Assembly (NCBI GenBank): GCA_030424595.1 | Contig: JAUHWG010000008.1 | Coordinates: forward strand, 124,001 to 188,000 | Origin: Polyangia bacterium | Lineage (GTDB): Bacteria > Myxococcota_A > Polyangia > Nannocystales > Nannocystaceae | Length of the DNA stretch: 64,000 nt | Reading direction: 5' to 3' | In this document: in pieces, positions 27,185-35,030 of the stretch | Layout of the letters: the number at the start of each line of letters is the position of its first letter | Numbering within the stretch: position 1 is the first letter of the stretch | Program-made: the position numbers and the translations under genes | The notes under the pieces: model-generated | Databases searched by the model: none | What the model was told of the DNA's origin: nothing | Seen by the model: the letters and a program-made list of their open reading frames with translations, nothing else

Positions 27185-28744
27185 ATGGATCCGAACTCCG
27201 CCCCTGCCCCGAAGGAGCCGCAACTCGAGAGCGCGCGGGAGTATCCGATCCCGGGCCTCGACATCGTCGGTCGAGGGCTCTACCTCCGCCCCCACAGCCC
27301 CTATGAGCTCAAGGGGATCCTCTTCCCGCAGGGGGAGGGCACGTCGTTTCACTCCCAGGAGACGGGCAAGATCTACCGGGTCCCGAGGGGCTACGCGGTC
27401 CAGGACAGCCCGCCGACGCCGGCCGGCCTAGCGCTCAACCAGATCCAGATCGAGGAGTCGTGGGAGCGCTTCTCGAAGCAGCGCAGGCTCGACAGCAGCC
27501 TCGCGGCGGGCGCGGGGGCCTTCAGCGTCAACGCCAACATCCACGTCGGCCAGGAGCTGCGCTCCGAAGAAGAGGCCTTCTACGGCGTCCGCACCTCGTT
27601 TGTCCCGCTGTGGAGCGTGTACCTCGAGAATCCTCGGGACAACGCGCCGATCGACACTTCGGGGGTGCCTGTGCCCTTCTCGCCGGACAAGCGGGCCGCG
27701 TACACCGAGTTCTTCGATCGCTACGGCACCCACTTTGTCAAGCGAGCGTGGGTCGGCGGCAAGGCGGACATCATGTTCAGCGTCACCAAGTCGTCGTCGA
27801 TGACCAAGCAGGAGATCGAGGCGGGCCTGCAGGCGTCGTTCGGGACCAACAGCGGCAGCGTCGAGGCCAAGGAGAACGAGAGCCGGGCGAAGCTCAAGCA
27901 ACAGTCGCGCTGCACGGTGCTCGGCCGGGGCGGCGATGAGTTCAAGCTCGCCGCCCTGAGCTCACTCGACGAGGAGCGCTACAACGAGTGGATCAAGACG
28001 ATCCGGAGCAACCCGCAGACGATCGAGATCGAGGTCGCGGGGATCTGGACGCTCATCCGCGATCCTGAGGTCGCCACCGCGCTGATGGACGCCTATCGGA
28101 CGGCGGCGATCTTTCAGCCGATCTCGTCGGTCTTCTGCATCGACGACGTGGTCCATTTCACCCGCGGAAGGACGTACTTTACCTACAATGTAGAGTCCGC
28201 GACCAGCGGGCCGCCGGGGAACGTCGCGGACCTGTGGCCGGAGCTCGACGACCTCGGCTTTGAGCGGGTCGACGCAGCCTTCCAGTACGACAGCCTCGTC
28301 TCCCCCTCCGGCGAGAAGCTCGGGCGCAAGGTGTATCTCTTCCGGCGCGAACAGTACCTGCGCCTGGACCTCGACTCGGGGAAGGTCGACGAGGGGTTTC
28401 CGCGGATGATCGCCGACGACTGGCCGGGCGTCTCGTTTGAGAAGATCGACGCGGTAATGGCCACCGATCCAAGGTCGATCTACTTCTTCGCGGGGGGCCG
28501 CTATGTACGATTTGACGCCGTCGAATGGGCCGCGGCGCCGGGCTACCCCCAGCAGACGCAGAAGCGCTGGAAAGGCGTGACCTTCGACCGCATCGACGCG
28601 GCCATCTATTGGGGCGGCGGCAAGATCTACTTCTTCCGCGATGACGAGCACATCCGCTACGACATCACGACGTTGCGCGCGGACCCTGGGTATCCGAAGG
28701 CGCTGGTCGGCAACTACGTCGAGGATTGGAAATTCTTCGACTAG
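27185..28744 (+). CDS. MACPF (perforin-like) protein with hemopexin-type propeller
   Basis: 519 residues. The MACPF signature is present at 180-192 (YGTHFVKRAWVGG), inside a domain of about residues 75-310, preceded by a WSVYLENP segment and followed by helix-rich clusters suited to become membrane hairpins. From about 316 to the end are four hemopexin-like blades, recognisable by repeated F-x-x-IDAA/IDAV, YFF-x-x-x-x-Y-x-R(F/Y)D and W-x-GV-x-F. Hemopexin propellers usually bind proteins, glycans or ions, so this one is the likely targeting module for a pore-forming domain. No signal peptide is visible, so release would need lysis or a non-Sec route. The start at 27185 has a weak ribosome site. 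In a predatory myxobacterium an attack role is plausible; self-development or anti-phage roles cannot be excluded. Confidence 0.88.
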   Translation: MDPNSAPAPKEPQLESAREYPIPGLDIVGRGLYLRPHSPYELKGILFPQGEGTSFHSQETGKIYRVPRGYAVQDSPPTPAGLALNQIQIEESWERFSKQRRLDSSLAAGAGAFSVNANIHVGQELRSEEEAFYGVRTSFVPLWSVYLENPRDNAPIDTSGVPVPFSPDKRAAYTEFFDRYGTHFVKRAWVGGKADIMFSVTKSSSMTKQEIEAGLQASFGTNSGSVEAKENESRAKLKQQSRCTVLGRGGDEFKLAALSSLDEERYNEWIKTIRSNPQTIEIEVAGIWTLIRDPEVATALMDAYRTAAIFQPISSVFCIDDVVHFTRGRTYFTYNVESATSGPPGNVADLWPELDDLGFERVDAAFQYDSLVSPSGEKLGRKVYLFRREQYLRLDLDSGKVDEGFPRMIADDWPGVSFEKIDAVMATDPRSIYFFAGGRYVRFDAVEWAAAPGYPQQTQKRWKGVTFDRIDAAIYWGGGKIYFFRDDEHIRYDITTLRADPGYPKALVGNYVEDWKFFD

Positions 28745-28972
28745 CAGGCTTACACGTATCGTTCCTGAGCCTTCCTGTCGGGCCGATGGGGACCGCATCG
28801 CGCGGTGCTCAAAGGTGCGAGCAGGCTCCTCTCGGCTCAGCGCTCGAAGCCGCGTCTGTGCATTCATTGACGTGCTCCGCGTAGGGCGACTCCTGTGTGC
28901 TCTGCGCACCCGCGAGTCGCCGTGGATCGACCCTGAGAGGGTGCATAGGGTCACTCTTGGCGTGGAGATCGA

Positions 28973-29001
28973 TTGACATGTGTGCGGGGGGAGCGTACAA
29001 A
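28973..29001 (+). promoter_or_regulatory. Near-consensus sigma-70 promoter of the putative RiPP precursor gene
   Basis: TTGACA (28973-28978) is a perfect -35 box, followed by a 17-base spacer and TACAAA (28996-29001) as -10. Transcription would start near 29008, giving a leader of about 45 bases. The rest of the 28745-28972 gap shows no gene I can support. A -35 this close to consensus is rare in such GC-rich DNA and suggests strong expression. Confidence 0.7.
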
Positions 29002-29052
29002 GTCGGTCCGCACTTACGATTCCTCGTGCGTGCACATTTTGGAGGTAGAACG

Positions 29053-29178
29053 ATGACCAAGAAGACCCCGAAGACCGTCACCCCGACCGACCGCAAGCAG
29101 AACGGCAACCGCTACTGGAAGAACCCCAAGAGCGTTTCGTCGACCGATCGCAAGACCAACGCGAACCGCTACTGGTAA
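29053..29178 (+). CDS. Putative RiPP precursor peptide with two repeats ending Asn-Arg-Tyr-Trp
   Basis: 41 residues. A perfect GGAGGT site (29041-29046) lies six bases before the ATG. The peptide is two 17-residue repeats: residues 6-22 (PKTVTPTDRKQNGNRYW) and 25-41 (PKSVSSTDRKTNANRYW), joined by Lys-Asn. The shared core is TDRK-x-N-x-NRYW, and the second copy ends at the stop codon. The rest is basic and polar, with no Cys and no hydrophobic helix, so it is not a lantibiotic, toxin or membrane peptide. A tiny, strongly expressed, internally duplicated peptide beside unknown paralogous proteins and peptide transporters is the usual picture of a RiPP precursor. Crocagins, as I recall, come from a C-terminal Ile-Tyr-Trp of CgnA; here the equivalent would be Arg-Tyr-Trp, twice. 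The modification is inferred, not shown. Confidence 0.78.
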   Translation: MTKKTPKTVTPTDRKQNGNRYWKNPKSVSSTDRKTNANRYW

Positions 29179-29191
29179 GGTGACGGCTAGC

Positions 29192-29224
29192 AAGGCGCGC
29201 GTCTTCTCGCAAGGCGCGCGCCTT
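29192..29224 (+). terminator. GC-rich hairpin after the precursor gene, probable attenuator
   Basis: AAGGCGCGCG (29192-29201) pairs perfectly with CGCGCGCCTT (29215-29224), leaving a 13-base loop. The right side also holds the 14-base palindrome AAGGCGCGCGCCTT (29211-29224), so alternative folds are possible. It is followed by only a weak T run (CTCCGTT). Placed between precursor and downstream genes, it would let most transcripts stop after the short gene, giving an excess of precursor. Confidence 0.6.
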
Positions 29225-29279
29225 CTCCGTTAAGGCCCTTTGAGTAGGGCCGTTGAGCAAGATCGCAGGAGGAGTCCCC

Positions 29280-30209
29280 ATGGACGCTCGCGAGTACTTT
29301 CGGCGATTACTAGAGCGGCAGCTCGTGCTCGTCGCGGACGAGGCGAGCGCTTTGCCCTCCCTCCGCGACTGGGGCGAGGCAGAGCTCCTCGACCAGGTTG
29401 CCCTCTACACGACCGCGGATCGCCCCGCGTTGGTCGTCCCGTCCAAGCTCGAGACTGTGGGCCTCCTCTACGATCGCTGGGAGGACCCCCTCTCGCCGCT
29501 CGCACACCTCTCGATCGCCCGCTACGACGCCAGCGCTGCGGCTGCACGCTACGCGATGGAGGTTGTCCTCGGCCTCGGCCTCGATGCGAGCGCCGCCGTG
29601 GAGCGCCGAGCGGAGCGCTACCAAGCGCTGCTCTCCTGCGACGACGTCGAGGTCCTGTCGGGGGCGAGCGAGCTGCTGATCCGATGCGCCGAGGAGCTCG
29701 AGATCGCCAACATGGACGGTGACGTCCGCCCGCGATGGCTGCAGTCGGTGACAGAATTCCTAGAGGCCTCGGTCGTCAACATCGAGGACGTGACGTCGAG
29801 CTTCTCGGTCGCGGGCACGCTCGAGTTCGACGGCCTGAGCTACCTCTTCAACACTCCAGAGGTGCGCGACGCCTACGGCCCGCCGATGCGCGAGCTCATG
29901 CTCGCGGCGGCCCGTGGAGGGGAAAACCACGCCGAATTTGTCGACAATCGCCTCGACCGGCTGATCGTCGACGGAGAGGACGTGAGCGCCTTCTTTCACT
30001 GGCTCTACTCGGGCAAAGAGCGCGACGCCGCGGTGACGGAGTTCGGCTTCGGTTGTGCGCGCTTCACCCCCGATTGGACCGTCAATTCGCCGCTACATAA
30101 GTGCTCTGAGGGGGTCTTCGTCGGCGTCGGCATGGGTCACCTGCTGCCCCATGTCGACCTCATCTCGACGCGCGCTCGCCCCCGCTTCGTCGAGCGCTCC
30201 CCTGCTTGA
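29280..30209 (+). CDS. Putative RiPP-associated protein A (CgnB/CgnE-like, tentative)
   Basis: 309 residues. The ATG at 29280 is preferred over a TTG at 29253 because AGGAGGAG lies six bases before it. It is about a third identical to the protein at 31628-32572. Shared blocks are EYF-x-RL at the start, ERRAxxYxxLLSCDxVEV, SVTEFLEASVVN, FDGLxYLxNxPxxR, GKERxxxxTEFxFGC, and a C-terminal VGxGMGxxxPHxDLI. The late Glu, His and His-x-Asp are reminiscent of M29 aminopeptidase ligands or of the His-x-Asp half of an oxygenase site. From memory, crocagin CgnB and CgnE are hypothetical proteins with a truncated dioxygenase fold that bind the precursor and regulate the enzymes; this pair could be their counterpart. 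No signal peptide or membrane helix is seen, so it is cytoplasmic. Confidence 0.7.
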   Translation: MDAREYFRRLLERQLVLVADEASALPSLRDWGEAELLDQVALYTTADRPALVVPSKLETVGLLYDRWEDPLSPLAHLSIARYDASAAAARYAMEVVLGLGLDASAAVERRAERYQALLSCDDVEVLSGASELLIRCAEELEIANMDGDVRPRWLQSVTEFLEASVVNIEDVTSSFSVAGTLEFDGLSYLFNTPEVRDAYGPPMRELMLAAARGGENHAEFVDNRLDRLIVDGEDVSAFFHWLYSGKERDAAVTEFGFGCARFTPDWTVNSPLHKCSEGVFVGVGMGHLLPHVDLISTRARPRFVERSPA

Positions 30210-30233
30210 CCTGCGGCCACGACGAGACGTCCC

Positions 30234-31565
30234 ATGAGGCCCCGTCGGAGCACGCCCTACGAGATCGAGGGAAACCCGCCGGGGCTGCCCTACATCGTCC
30301 TGAACGAGGTCGCTGAGCGCTTCAGCTTCGCCGGGATGTCGACGATCCTGGTCGTCTTCATGACCACCTACATGGTCGACGCGACAGGGGCGAGGGCGAC
30401 GATCCCCGAGCCGCAAGCGAAGGCCTGGTTCCACGCCTTCGCGGCCGCGGTCTACTTCTTCCCGCTCCTGGGGAGCGTCCTCGCCGACGCGTTCTTGGGG
30501 AAGTACCGGACGATCTACTGGCTCTCGATCGTCTATTGCCTCGGGCACCTGGCGCTGGCGGTCGACGGCACCCGTCATGGCCTGTTGCTCGGGCTCGGGC
30601 TCATCGCCGTGGGCTCCGGCGGGATCAAGCCCTGCGTCGCGGCCCACCTCGGCGATCAGTTCGGCGAGGCGAACGCGCACCGGGTCGAGCGGACCTTCAC
30701 GTGGTTCTATTTCGCGATCAACATCGGCAGCGTGCTCGCGATCGTCAGCACGCCCTTGCTCCTCGACATCTACGGCCCGCACGTCGCCTTCGGCGTGCCA
30801 GGGCTGCTGATGCTCGTCGCTGCCTTGGTGTTTCGCGGCGGGCGCGATGTCTATGTCCACGCCCCGCCAGCCGGCATCGGCTTCGTCAAGAAGCTCTTCA
30901 GCCGCGACGGTCTGGGGAGCATGGGCCGGCTCATCGCCCTCTACGCCTTCGTCTCGGTGTTCTGGTCGCTCTTCTCTCAGACCGGCTCCGCTTGGGTGCT
31001 CCAGGCGCAGCGGATGGACCGCTTCGTCTTCGGGGTCGAGCTCCTGCCGGCGCAGATCCAGGCGGTCCAGCCGATCCTCGCGCTCATCATGATCCCGGCG
31101 TCGACCTACCTGCTCTACCCCGCGCTGCGGCGGATCGTCGAGCCGACGCCCGTGCGGCGGATCGGGATCGGGATGGCGCTCATCGTCGTGGTCTTCGCGC
31201 TGATCGCCGGGGTCGAGGCCATGATCGTCGCTGGCGCGGCGCCGAGCATCGCCTGGCACCTCGTCGCCTATGTCCTCCTGACGATGGCCGAGGTCCTCGT
31301 CGCGGTCACCTGCATCGAGCTCTCGTACGTCAGCGCGCCCGAGTCCATGAAGTCGTTCGTCATGGCCCTCTTCGCCCTCAGCGTCGCCCTGGGCAACGTC
31401 TTCACGAGCGCGATCAACTTCGTCATCGCCGGTGAGGACGGGGGGCACCTCCTGGAGGGGGCGGCCTACTACCTCTTCTTCGCCGGGATGATGGCCGCGA
31501 CGCTGCTGCTCTACGTCCCCTTCGCGCGGTGGTTTCAGGCTCGCCCGGCGCCGGTCGGCTCGTGA
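30234..31565 (+). CDS. POT/PTR-family proton-coupled oligopeptide transporter 1
   Basis: 443 residues and about 12 membrane helices. It carries the POT E-x-x-ERF motif (NEVAERFSFAGM, about residue 24) and the PTR2 signature region FTWFYFAINIGS (about 155-166). Members of this family move di- and tripeptides and peptidomimetics with protons. It starts 24 bases after the unknown protein A gene and so belongs to the same unit. Placed beside a precursor whose repeats end in a tripeptide-sized Arg-Tyr-Trp, it may carry the finished product or a cleaved fragment; ordinary peptide nutrition is the alternative. Confidence 0.9.
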   Translation: MRPRRSTPYEIEGNPPGLPYIVLNEVAERFSFAGMSTILVVFMTTYMVDATGARATIPEPQAKAWFHAFAAAVYFFPLLGSVLADAFLGKYRTIYWLSIVYCLGHLALAVDGTRHGLLLGLGLIAVGSGGIKPCVAAHLGDQFGEANAHRVERTFTWFYFAINIGSVLAIVSTPLLLDIYGPHVAFGVPGLLMLVAALVFRGGRDVYVHAPPAGIGFVKKLFSRDGLGSMGRLIALYAFVSVFWSLFSQTGSAWVLQAQRMDRFVFGVELLPAQIQAVQPILALIMIPASTYLLYPALRRIVEPTPVRRIGIGMALIVVVFALIAGVEAMIVAGAAPSIAWHLVAYVLLTMAEVLVAVTCIELSYVSAPESMKSFVMALFALSVALGNVFTSAINFVIAGEDGGHLLEGAAYYLFFAGMMAATLLLYVPFARWFQARPAPVGS

Positions 31566-31627
31566 GGGCGCTCCTGCAGCCGACGTACAATCCACGCTCA
31601 AAGTCCTCTAGACTCTCGTCAATCGCC

Positions 31628-32572
31628 ATGCACGCCACGGAATACTTCAAGAGGCTCTTCGCGCGGGAGATCCCCGTGGTCGTCGACAATCCCGAGTACA
31701 TCGCCAGCCTCAAGGGCCGAGGCTTTGAGGTCTTGGAGTACGGCGAGGTCGACTTTCGCGAGCGCAGAGACCCGTGCTTTGTCCTCTTCACGCGGTCGGC
31801 CTCCCACGAGGAGTTCCTCCAGCTCTGGGACGAGGTCCCGGCGATCACGGCCCACCTCTCGCTGACGAAGTTCGACCTCACACCCGAGACGATCGAGTAC
31901 TCCATCGATCAGTTCCTCGGGATCGACTTCGCGGCCACCCTCGAGCGTCGGGCCGCGTTCTACGACTCGCTGCTCTCCTGCGACAACGTCGAGGTCGTCC
32001 CGCCGCAGGGGCCGCTGATGTGCGCGATGGGGGAGGAGGTCGAGCTCGCCGACCGTGCCGACGAGATGACGCCTGGGTTCCTCTACTCGGTCTCGGAGTT
32101 CCTCGAGGCCTCGGTGGTCAACCTCGCCGCGGATCGGTCGAGCTTCATCCTGGACGGGGAGTTCGCGTTCGACGGGCTGATCTACCTCTGCAACAACCCG
32201 GGGCTCCGGGCGGAGGTCGGCGAGCTCTTCAAGGAGTGGGTGCGGCTCGCCTCGAAGGGCTCGAACTCGGCGACCTTCGTCAACAACGCGATCACTCGCT
32301 TCGTCCTGGGCGGCGTCGACGTGACGCAGCGGCTCCTCGAGGTGACCGGCGGCAAGGAGCGGGGCTCCTCCGCGACCGAGTTCGCGTTCGGCTGTGTCGA
32401 CTACGAGCTCGAGTCCCAGGAGTGGTGGCGCAACTCCGTGATGCACGAGAGCTTCCACGGGATCCACGTCGGGATCGGCATGGGGCAGCAGATCCCACAC
32501 TTCGACCTGATCGCACGCGGGGCGGCGGCTCGCTTCATCACAGAGCCGCGGCCGGACGAGGCCGCGTCGTAG
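31628..32572 (+). CDS. Putative RiPP-associated protein B (CgnB/CgnE-like, tentative)
   Basis: 314 residues. It is the paralogue of the protein at 29280-30209, with the same order of conserved blocks and the same PHFDLI end. The two differ most in the N-terminal 80 residues, which could reflect different partners. Near the C-terminus it has His in MHESFHG and then GIGMGQQIPHFDLI. The start at 31628 is fixed by homology to the paralogue (EYFKRL against EYFRRL); it has no clear ribosome site, so translation may depend on the gene 62 bases upstream. A duplicated pair flanking a transporter is what one expects of two subunits or two regulators acting on a duplicated precursor. Confidence 0.7.
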   Translation: MHATEYFKRLFAREIPVVVDNPEYIASLKGRGFEVLEYGEVDFRERRDPCFVLFTRSASHEEFLQLWDEVPAITAHLSLTKFDLTPETIEYSIDQFLGIDFAATLERRAAFYDSLLSCDNVEVVPPQGPLMCAMGEEVELADRADEMTPGFLYSVSEFLEASVVNLAADRSSFILDGEFAFDGLIYLCNNPGLRAEVGELFKEWVRLASKGSNSATFVNNAITRFVLGGVDVTQRLLEVTGGKERGSSATEFAFGCVDYELESQEWWRNSVMHESFHGIHVGIGMGQQIPHFDLIARGAAARFITEPRPDEAAS

Positions 32573-33073
32573 GGGGTCGGCCCACAGGGCTATTGGCGGT
32601 GATTGCGAGGTGGTCTCGCCCGCGAGAAGGTCGTCGGAGAGATGCCGCGGGTCGACGCTCGCCGGGCGGTCGCTGACTCGCTCTGCGGGGCTGCCTCGGC
32701 CGCGAAGGTTAGGGGAGGGTGGAGGCTGAGGCGAAGGCCGGTCAAGGGGGGACACCACTCTCTCAGACAGGTCGGAGCGCGCATCGGCCCCTGGTTCCCA
32801 GGGCCGATACACGTCCTAGACTCGTGCGCGGTGTCCCCCTCGCCCGTCCACCGGCTCGTCCTCCTGTGGAGGTGAGCTGAGGACGAGGGGGGCGCTGCTT
32901 CTCCACCGTATGGGACCTCTCGATGGAGATCCTGGTCTAACAAGGTGGCAGGGGAGTTTTCATACCTGTGGGCGCAGAGGTGCATCGCAGCCGCGGCAGG
33001 TCGTCGATCACGGGGCTGGCAAAAATGTCCCCTTCTTGCGACGATTCCGCGCCACCGAGGTTGCGGAGCGCGG
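32573..33073 (+). promoter_or_regulatory. 501-base gap with two hairpins before transporter 2
   Basis: No gene is supported. ATCGGCCC (32783-32790) pairs with GGGCCGAT (32801-32808), extended inward by TGG/CCA with one bulged C. CTCGTCCTC (32855-32863) pairs with GAGGACGAG (32879-32887). The first could end transcription from protein B or regulate the transporter; neither has a T run. Confidence 0.4.
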
Positions 33074-34771
33074 ATGTTCAAGAATCACCCCAAAGGCCTG
33101 CCAGTACTCTTCTTTACCGAGATGTGGGAGCGCTTCGGGTTCTACCTGATGCTCGGCATCTTCGTCCTCTACATGACCGACCAAAACCCGGACAAGACCG
33201 GGCTCGGTCTCGACTCGGCGCAGGCGGCGGACATCTACGGCACCTACCTGGCGCTGGTCTACCTGACCCCCTTCGCCGGCGGGCTCTTGGCGGATCGGGT
33301 GCTCGGCTACCGCAAGTCGATCTTCATCGGCGGGGTGCTGATGGCGCTCGGCTATCTCGGGCTCGCGGTGCCGATCGGGCAGGGCGGGTCGATGTCGATC
33401 TTCTGGGGCTCGCTCGCCCTGATCTGCGTCGGCAACGGCTTCGTCAAGCCGAACATCTCGACCCTCGTCGGCAACCTCTACGACACCGACCGCTACCGCC
33501 CGCACAAGGACGCCGGCTTCTCGATCTTCTACATGGGGATCAACATCGGCGCATTTATCTGCAACTTCGTCGCGGCCTATCTCCGCAACAAGTTCGACTG
33601 GGGCTACGCCTTCGCGGCCGCCGGGATCGGCATGCTGATCGGCCTTGTGTGGTTCGCCTTCGGCCAGAAGCACACCAAGGACGCCGACGTCCTCCGCCCG
33701 GTCCAGGAGGGAGACATGCCGACCGGGAAGATCCTCGGCGTGGTCTTCATCCCCGCGTTCGTCTTCGGCGCGATCGGTTGGTTCCTCCCCGGCCTCCTCG
33801 GCATGGACAACTTCATCGGCTCGCAGTCGAACGACGCCTTCCTCTTCGCCTGCGTGCCGGTCACCTTTTATTACATCTCCCTCTGGGCGAAGGCGCCGAA
33901 GAAGGAGAAGGGGCCGATCGGCGCGCTCCTCTCGATCATGGGCGTGGTCATCGTCTTCTGGGCGGTCTTCCACCAAAACGGCACGGCCCTGACGATCTGG
34001 GCCCGCGACTACACCGACCGCGAGATGCCGGCGGCCGCCGTCGAGGTCGCCGACGCCCTCGGGATGGTCGAGCGGGTCGACCTCGAGCCGCGGGAGATCG
34101 TCGTCACCGACACCCACGGGGTGCCGATGCTCGACCCCGTCGGGGAGAAGATCACCAAGCTGGGGCCCGACACCTACTTCGACAACATGCCGAAGGAGGA
34201 TTGGCCGACCGGGCCGGTCAAGGAGGGGTCCGAGCACGGCGGGCTCAACCTGATCTCGACCGAGCTCTTCCAGTCGATCAACCCCTTCTGGATCGTCGTC
34301 CTGACCCCCGCTGTGGTCGCGGTCTTCGCCTGGCTGCGCCGGCGCAAGCTCGAGCCGTCGACGCCCGGCAAGATCTCGCTCGGCCTCTTTATCACCGGCC
34401 TCTCGACCCTGGTGATGGTCCTCGCGGTCTTCGCCGGGGACAACGGCGCGGAGAAGATCTCGGGCTACTGGCTGGTGACGACCTACCTGGTCGTCACCGT
34501 CGGCGAGCTCTGCCTGAGCCCGATGGGCCTCTCGCTCGTCTCCAAGCTCTCGCCGCCGCGGATCACCGCGCTGATGATGGGCGGGTGGTTCCTCTCGACC
34601 GCGATCGGCAACAAGCTCTCGGGGCTCCTCGCCGGCCTGTGGGGGACCTACGACGACAAGTCGACCTTCTTTCTCATCAACTTCGCCGCCTGCGTCGTCG
34701 CGGCCGGGGCGATCTTCGCGATGCTCCCGAGGCTCAAGCGAGTGATGCGCGAGCACCTCGGCGAGGGGTGA
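33074..34771 (+). CDS. POT/PTR-family proton-coupled oligopeptide transporter 2
   Basis: 565 residues from the ATG at 33074; the frame extends to 32945 but the extra 43 residues do not fit a POT N-terminus, and MFKNHPKGLPVLFFTEMWERFGFY is the standard beginning. It has E-x-x-ERF (EMWERFGFY), the PTR2 region DAGFSIFYMGINIGAFICN, and a final block with TVGELCLSPMGLSL. A hydrophilic stretch of about 90 residues (about 310-400) lies between membrane helices, which lengthens it relative to transporter 1. The 501-base gap upstream suggests its own promoter. With transporter 1 it gives two di/tripeptide carriers in one locus. Confidence 0.92.
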   Translation: MFKNHPKGLPVLFFTEMWERFGFYLMLGIFVLYMTDQNPDKTGLGLDSAQAADIYGTYLALVYLTPFAGGLLADRVLGYRKSIFIGGVLMALGYLGLAVPIGQGGSMSIFWGSLALICVGNGFVKPNISTLVGNLYDTDRYRPHKDAGFSIFYMGINIGAFICNFVAAYLRNKFDWGYAFAAAGIGMLIGLVWFAFGQKHTKDADVLRPVQEGDMPTGKILGVVFIPAFVFGAIGWFLPGLLGMDNFIGSQSNDAFLFACVPVTFYYISLWAKAPKKEKGPIGALLSIMGVVIVFWAVFHQNGTALTIWARDYTDREMPAAAVEVADALGMVERVDLEPREIVVTDTHGVPMLDPVGEKITKLGPDTYFDNMPKEDWPTGPVKEGSEHGGLNLISTELFQSINPFWIVVLTPAVVAVFAWLRRRKLEPSTPGKISLGLFITGLSTLVMVLAVFAGDNGAEKISGYWLVTTYLVVTVGELCLSPMGLSLVSKLSPPRITALMMGGWFLSTAIGNKLSGLLAGLWGTYDDKSTFFLINFAACVVAAGAIFAMLPRLKRVMREHLGEG

Positions 34772-34954
34772 GCCCTCGGCGAGCGCTCCTCCCCGGGGCC
34801 TCGCTGTTGGCGTATCGCCGACCCGCTGGCGTGTCGTCGGCAGGTTGACCTATCGCCGGCACGCCAAACCTTGCGCGAGAGCGCGAGGAGGCGCCGCTGC
34901 GTGGACTCAGCAGCGCATGTGGACAGGGCCGAGCGCTCGCTGAGAACAGAAGAC

Positions 34955-34981
34955 GGGCGCTCAGAGCTGTGCTGAGCGCCC
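34955..34981 (-). terminator. Intrinsic-type terminator for the propeller lipoprotein gene
   Basis: GGGCGCTCAG (34955-34964) pairs perfectly with CTGAGCGCCC (34972-34981) around a seven-base loop. On the minus strand it is followed by GTCTTCTGTTCTC, moderately T-rich, and lies about 50 bases past the lipoprotein stop. It sits between two convergent genes. The remaining bases of 34772-35030 show nothing else. Confidence 0.7.
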
Positions 34982-35030
34982 GCGTTGGGCCTGGCGGTGG
35001 CGGGCCGCTGGGGCCCGCCCGTCGCCTCGG

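Noticed and set aside
29253..29279. TTG start nine codons before protein A
   Set aside because: The ATG at 29280 has an ideal AGGAGGAG site, and the TTG lies next to the hairpin.
33008..34756. A long minus-strand frame opposite POT transporter 2
   Set aside because: The plus strand encodes all POT signature motifs; the opposite frame is Asp/Glu/Arg/His-rich noise.
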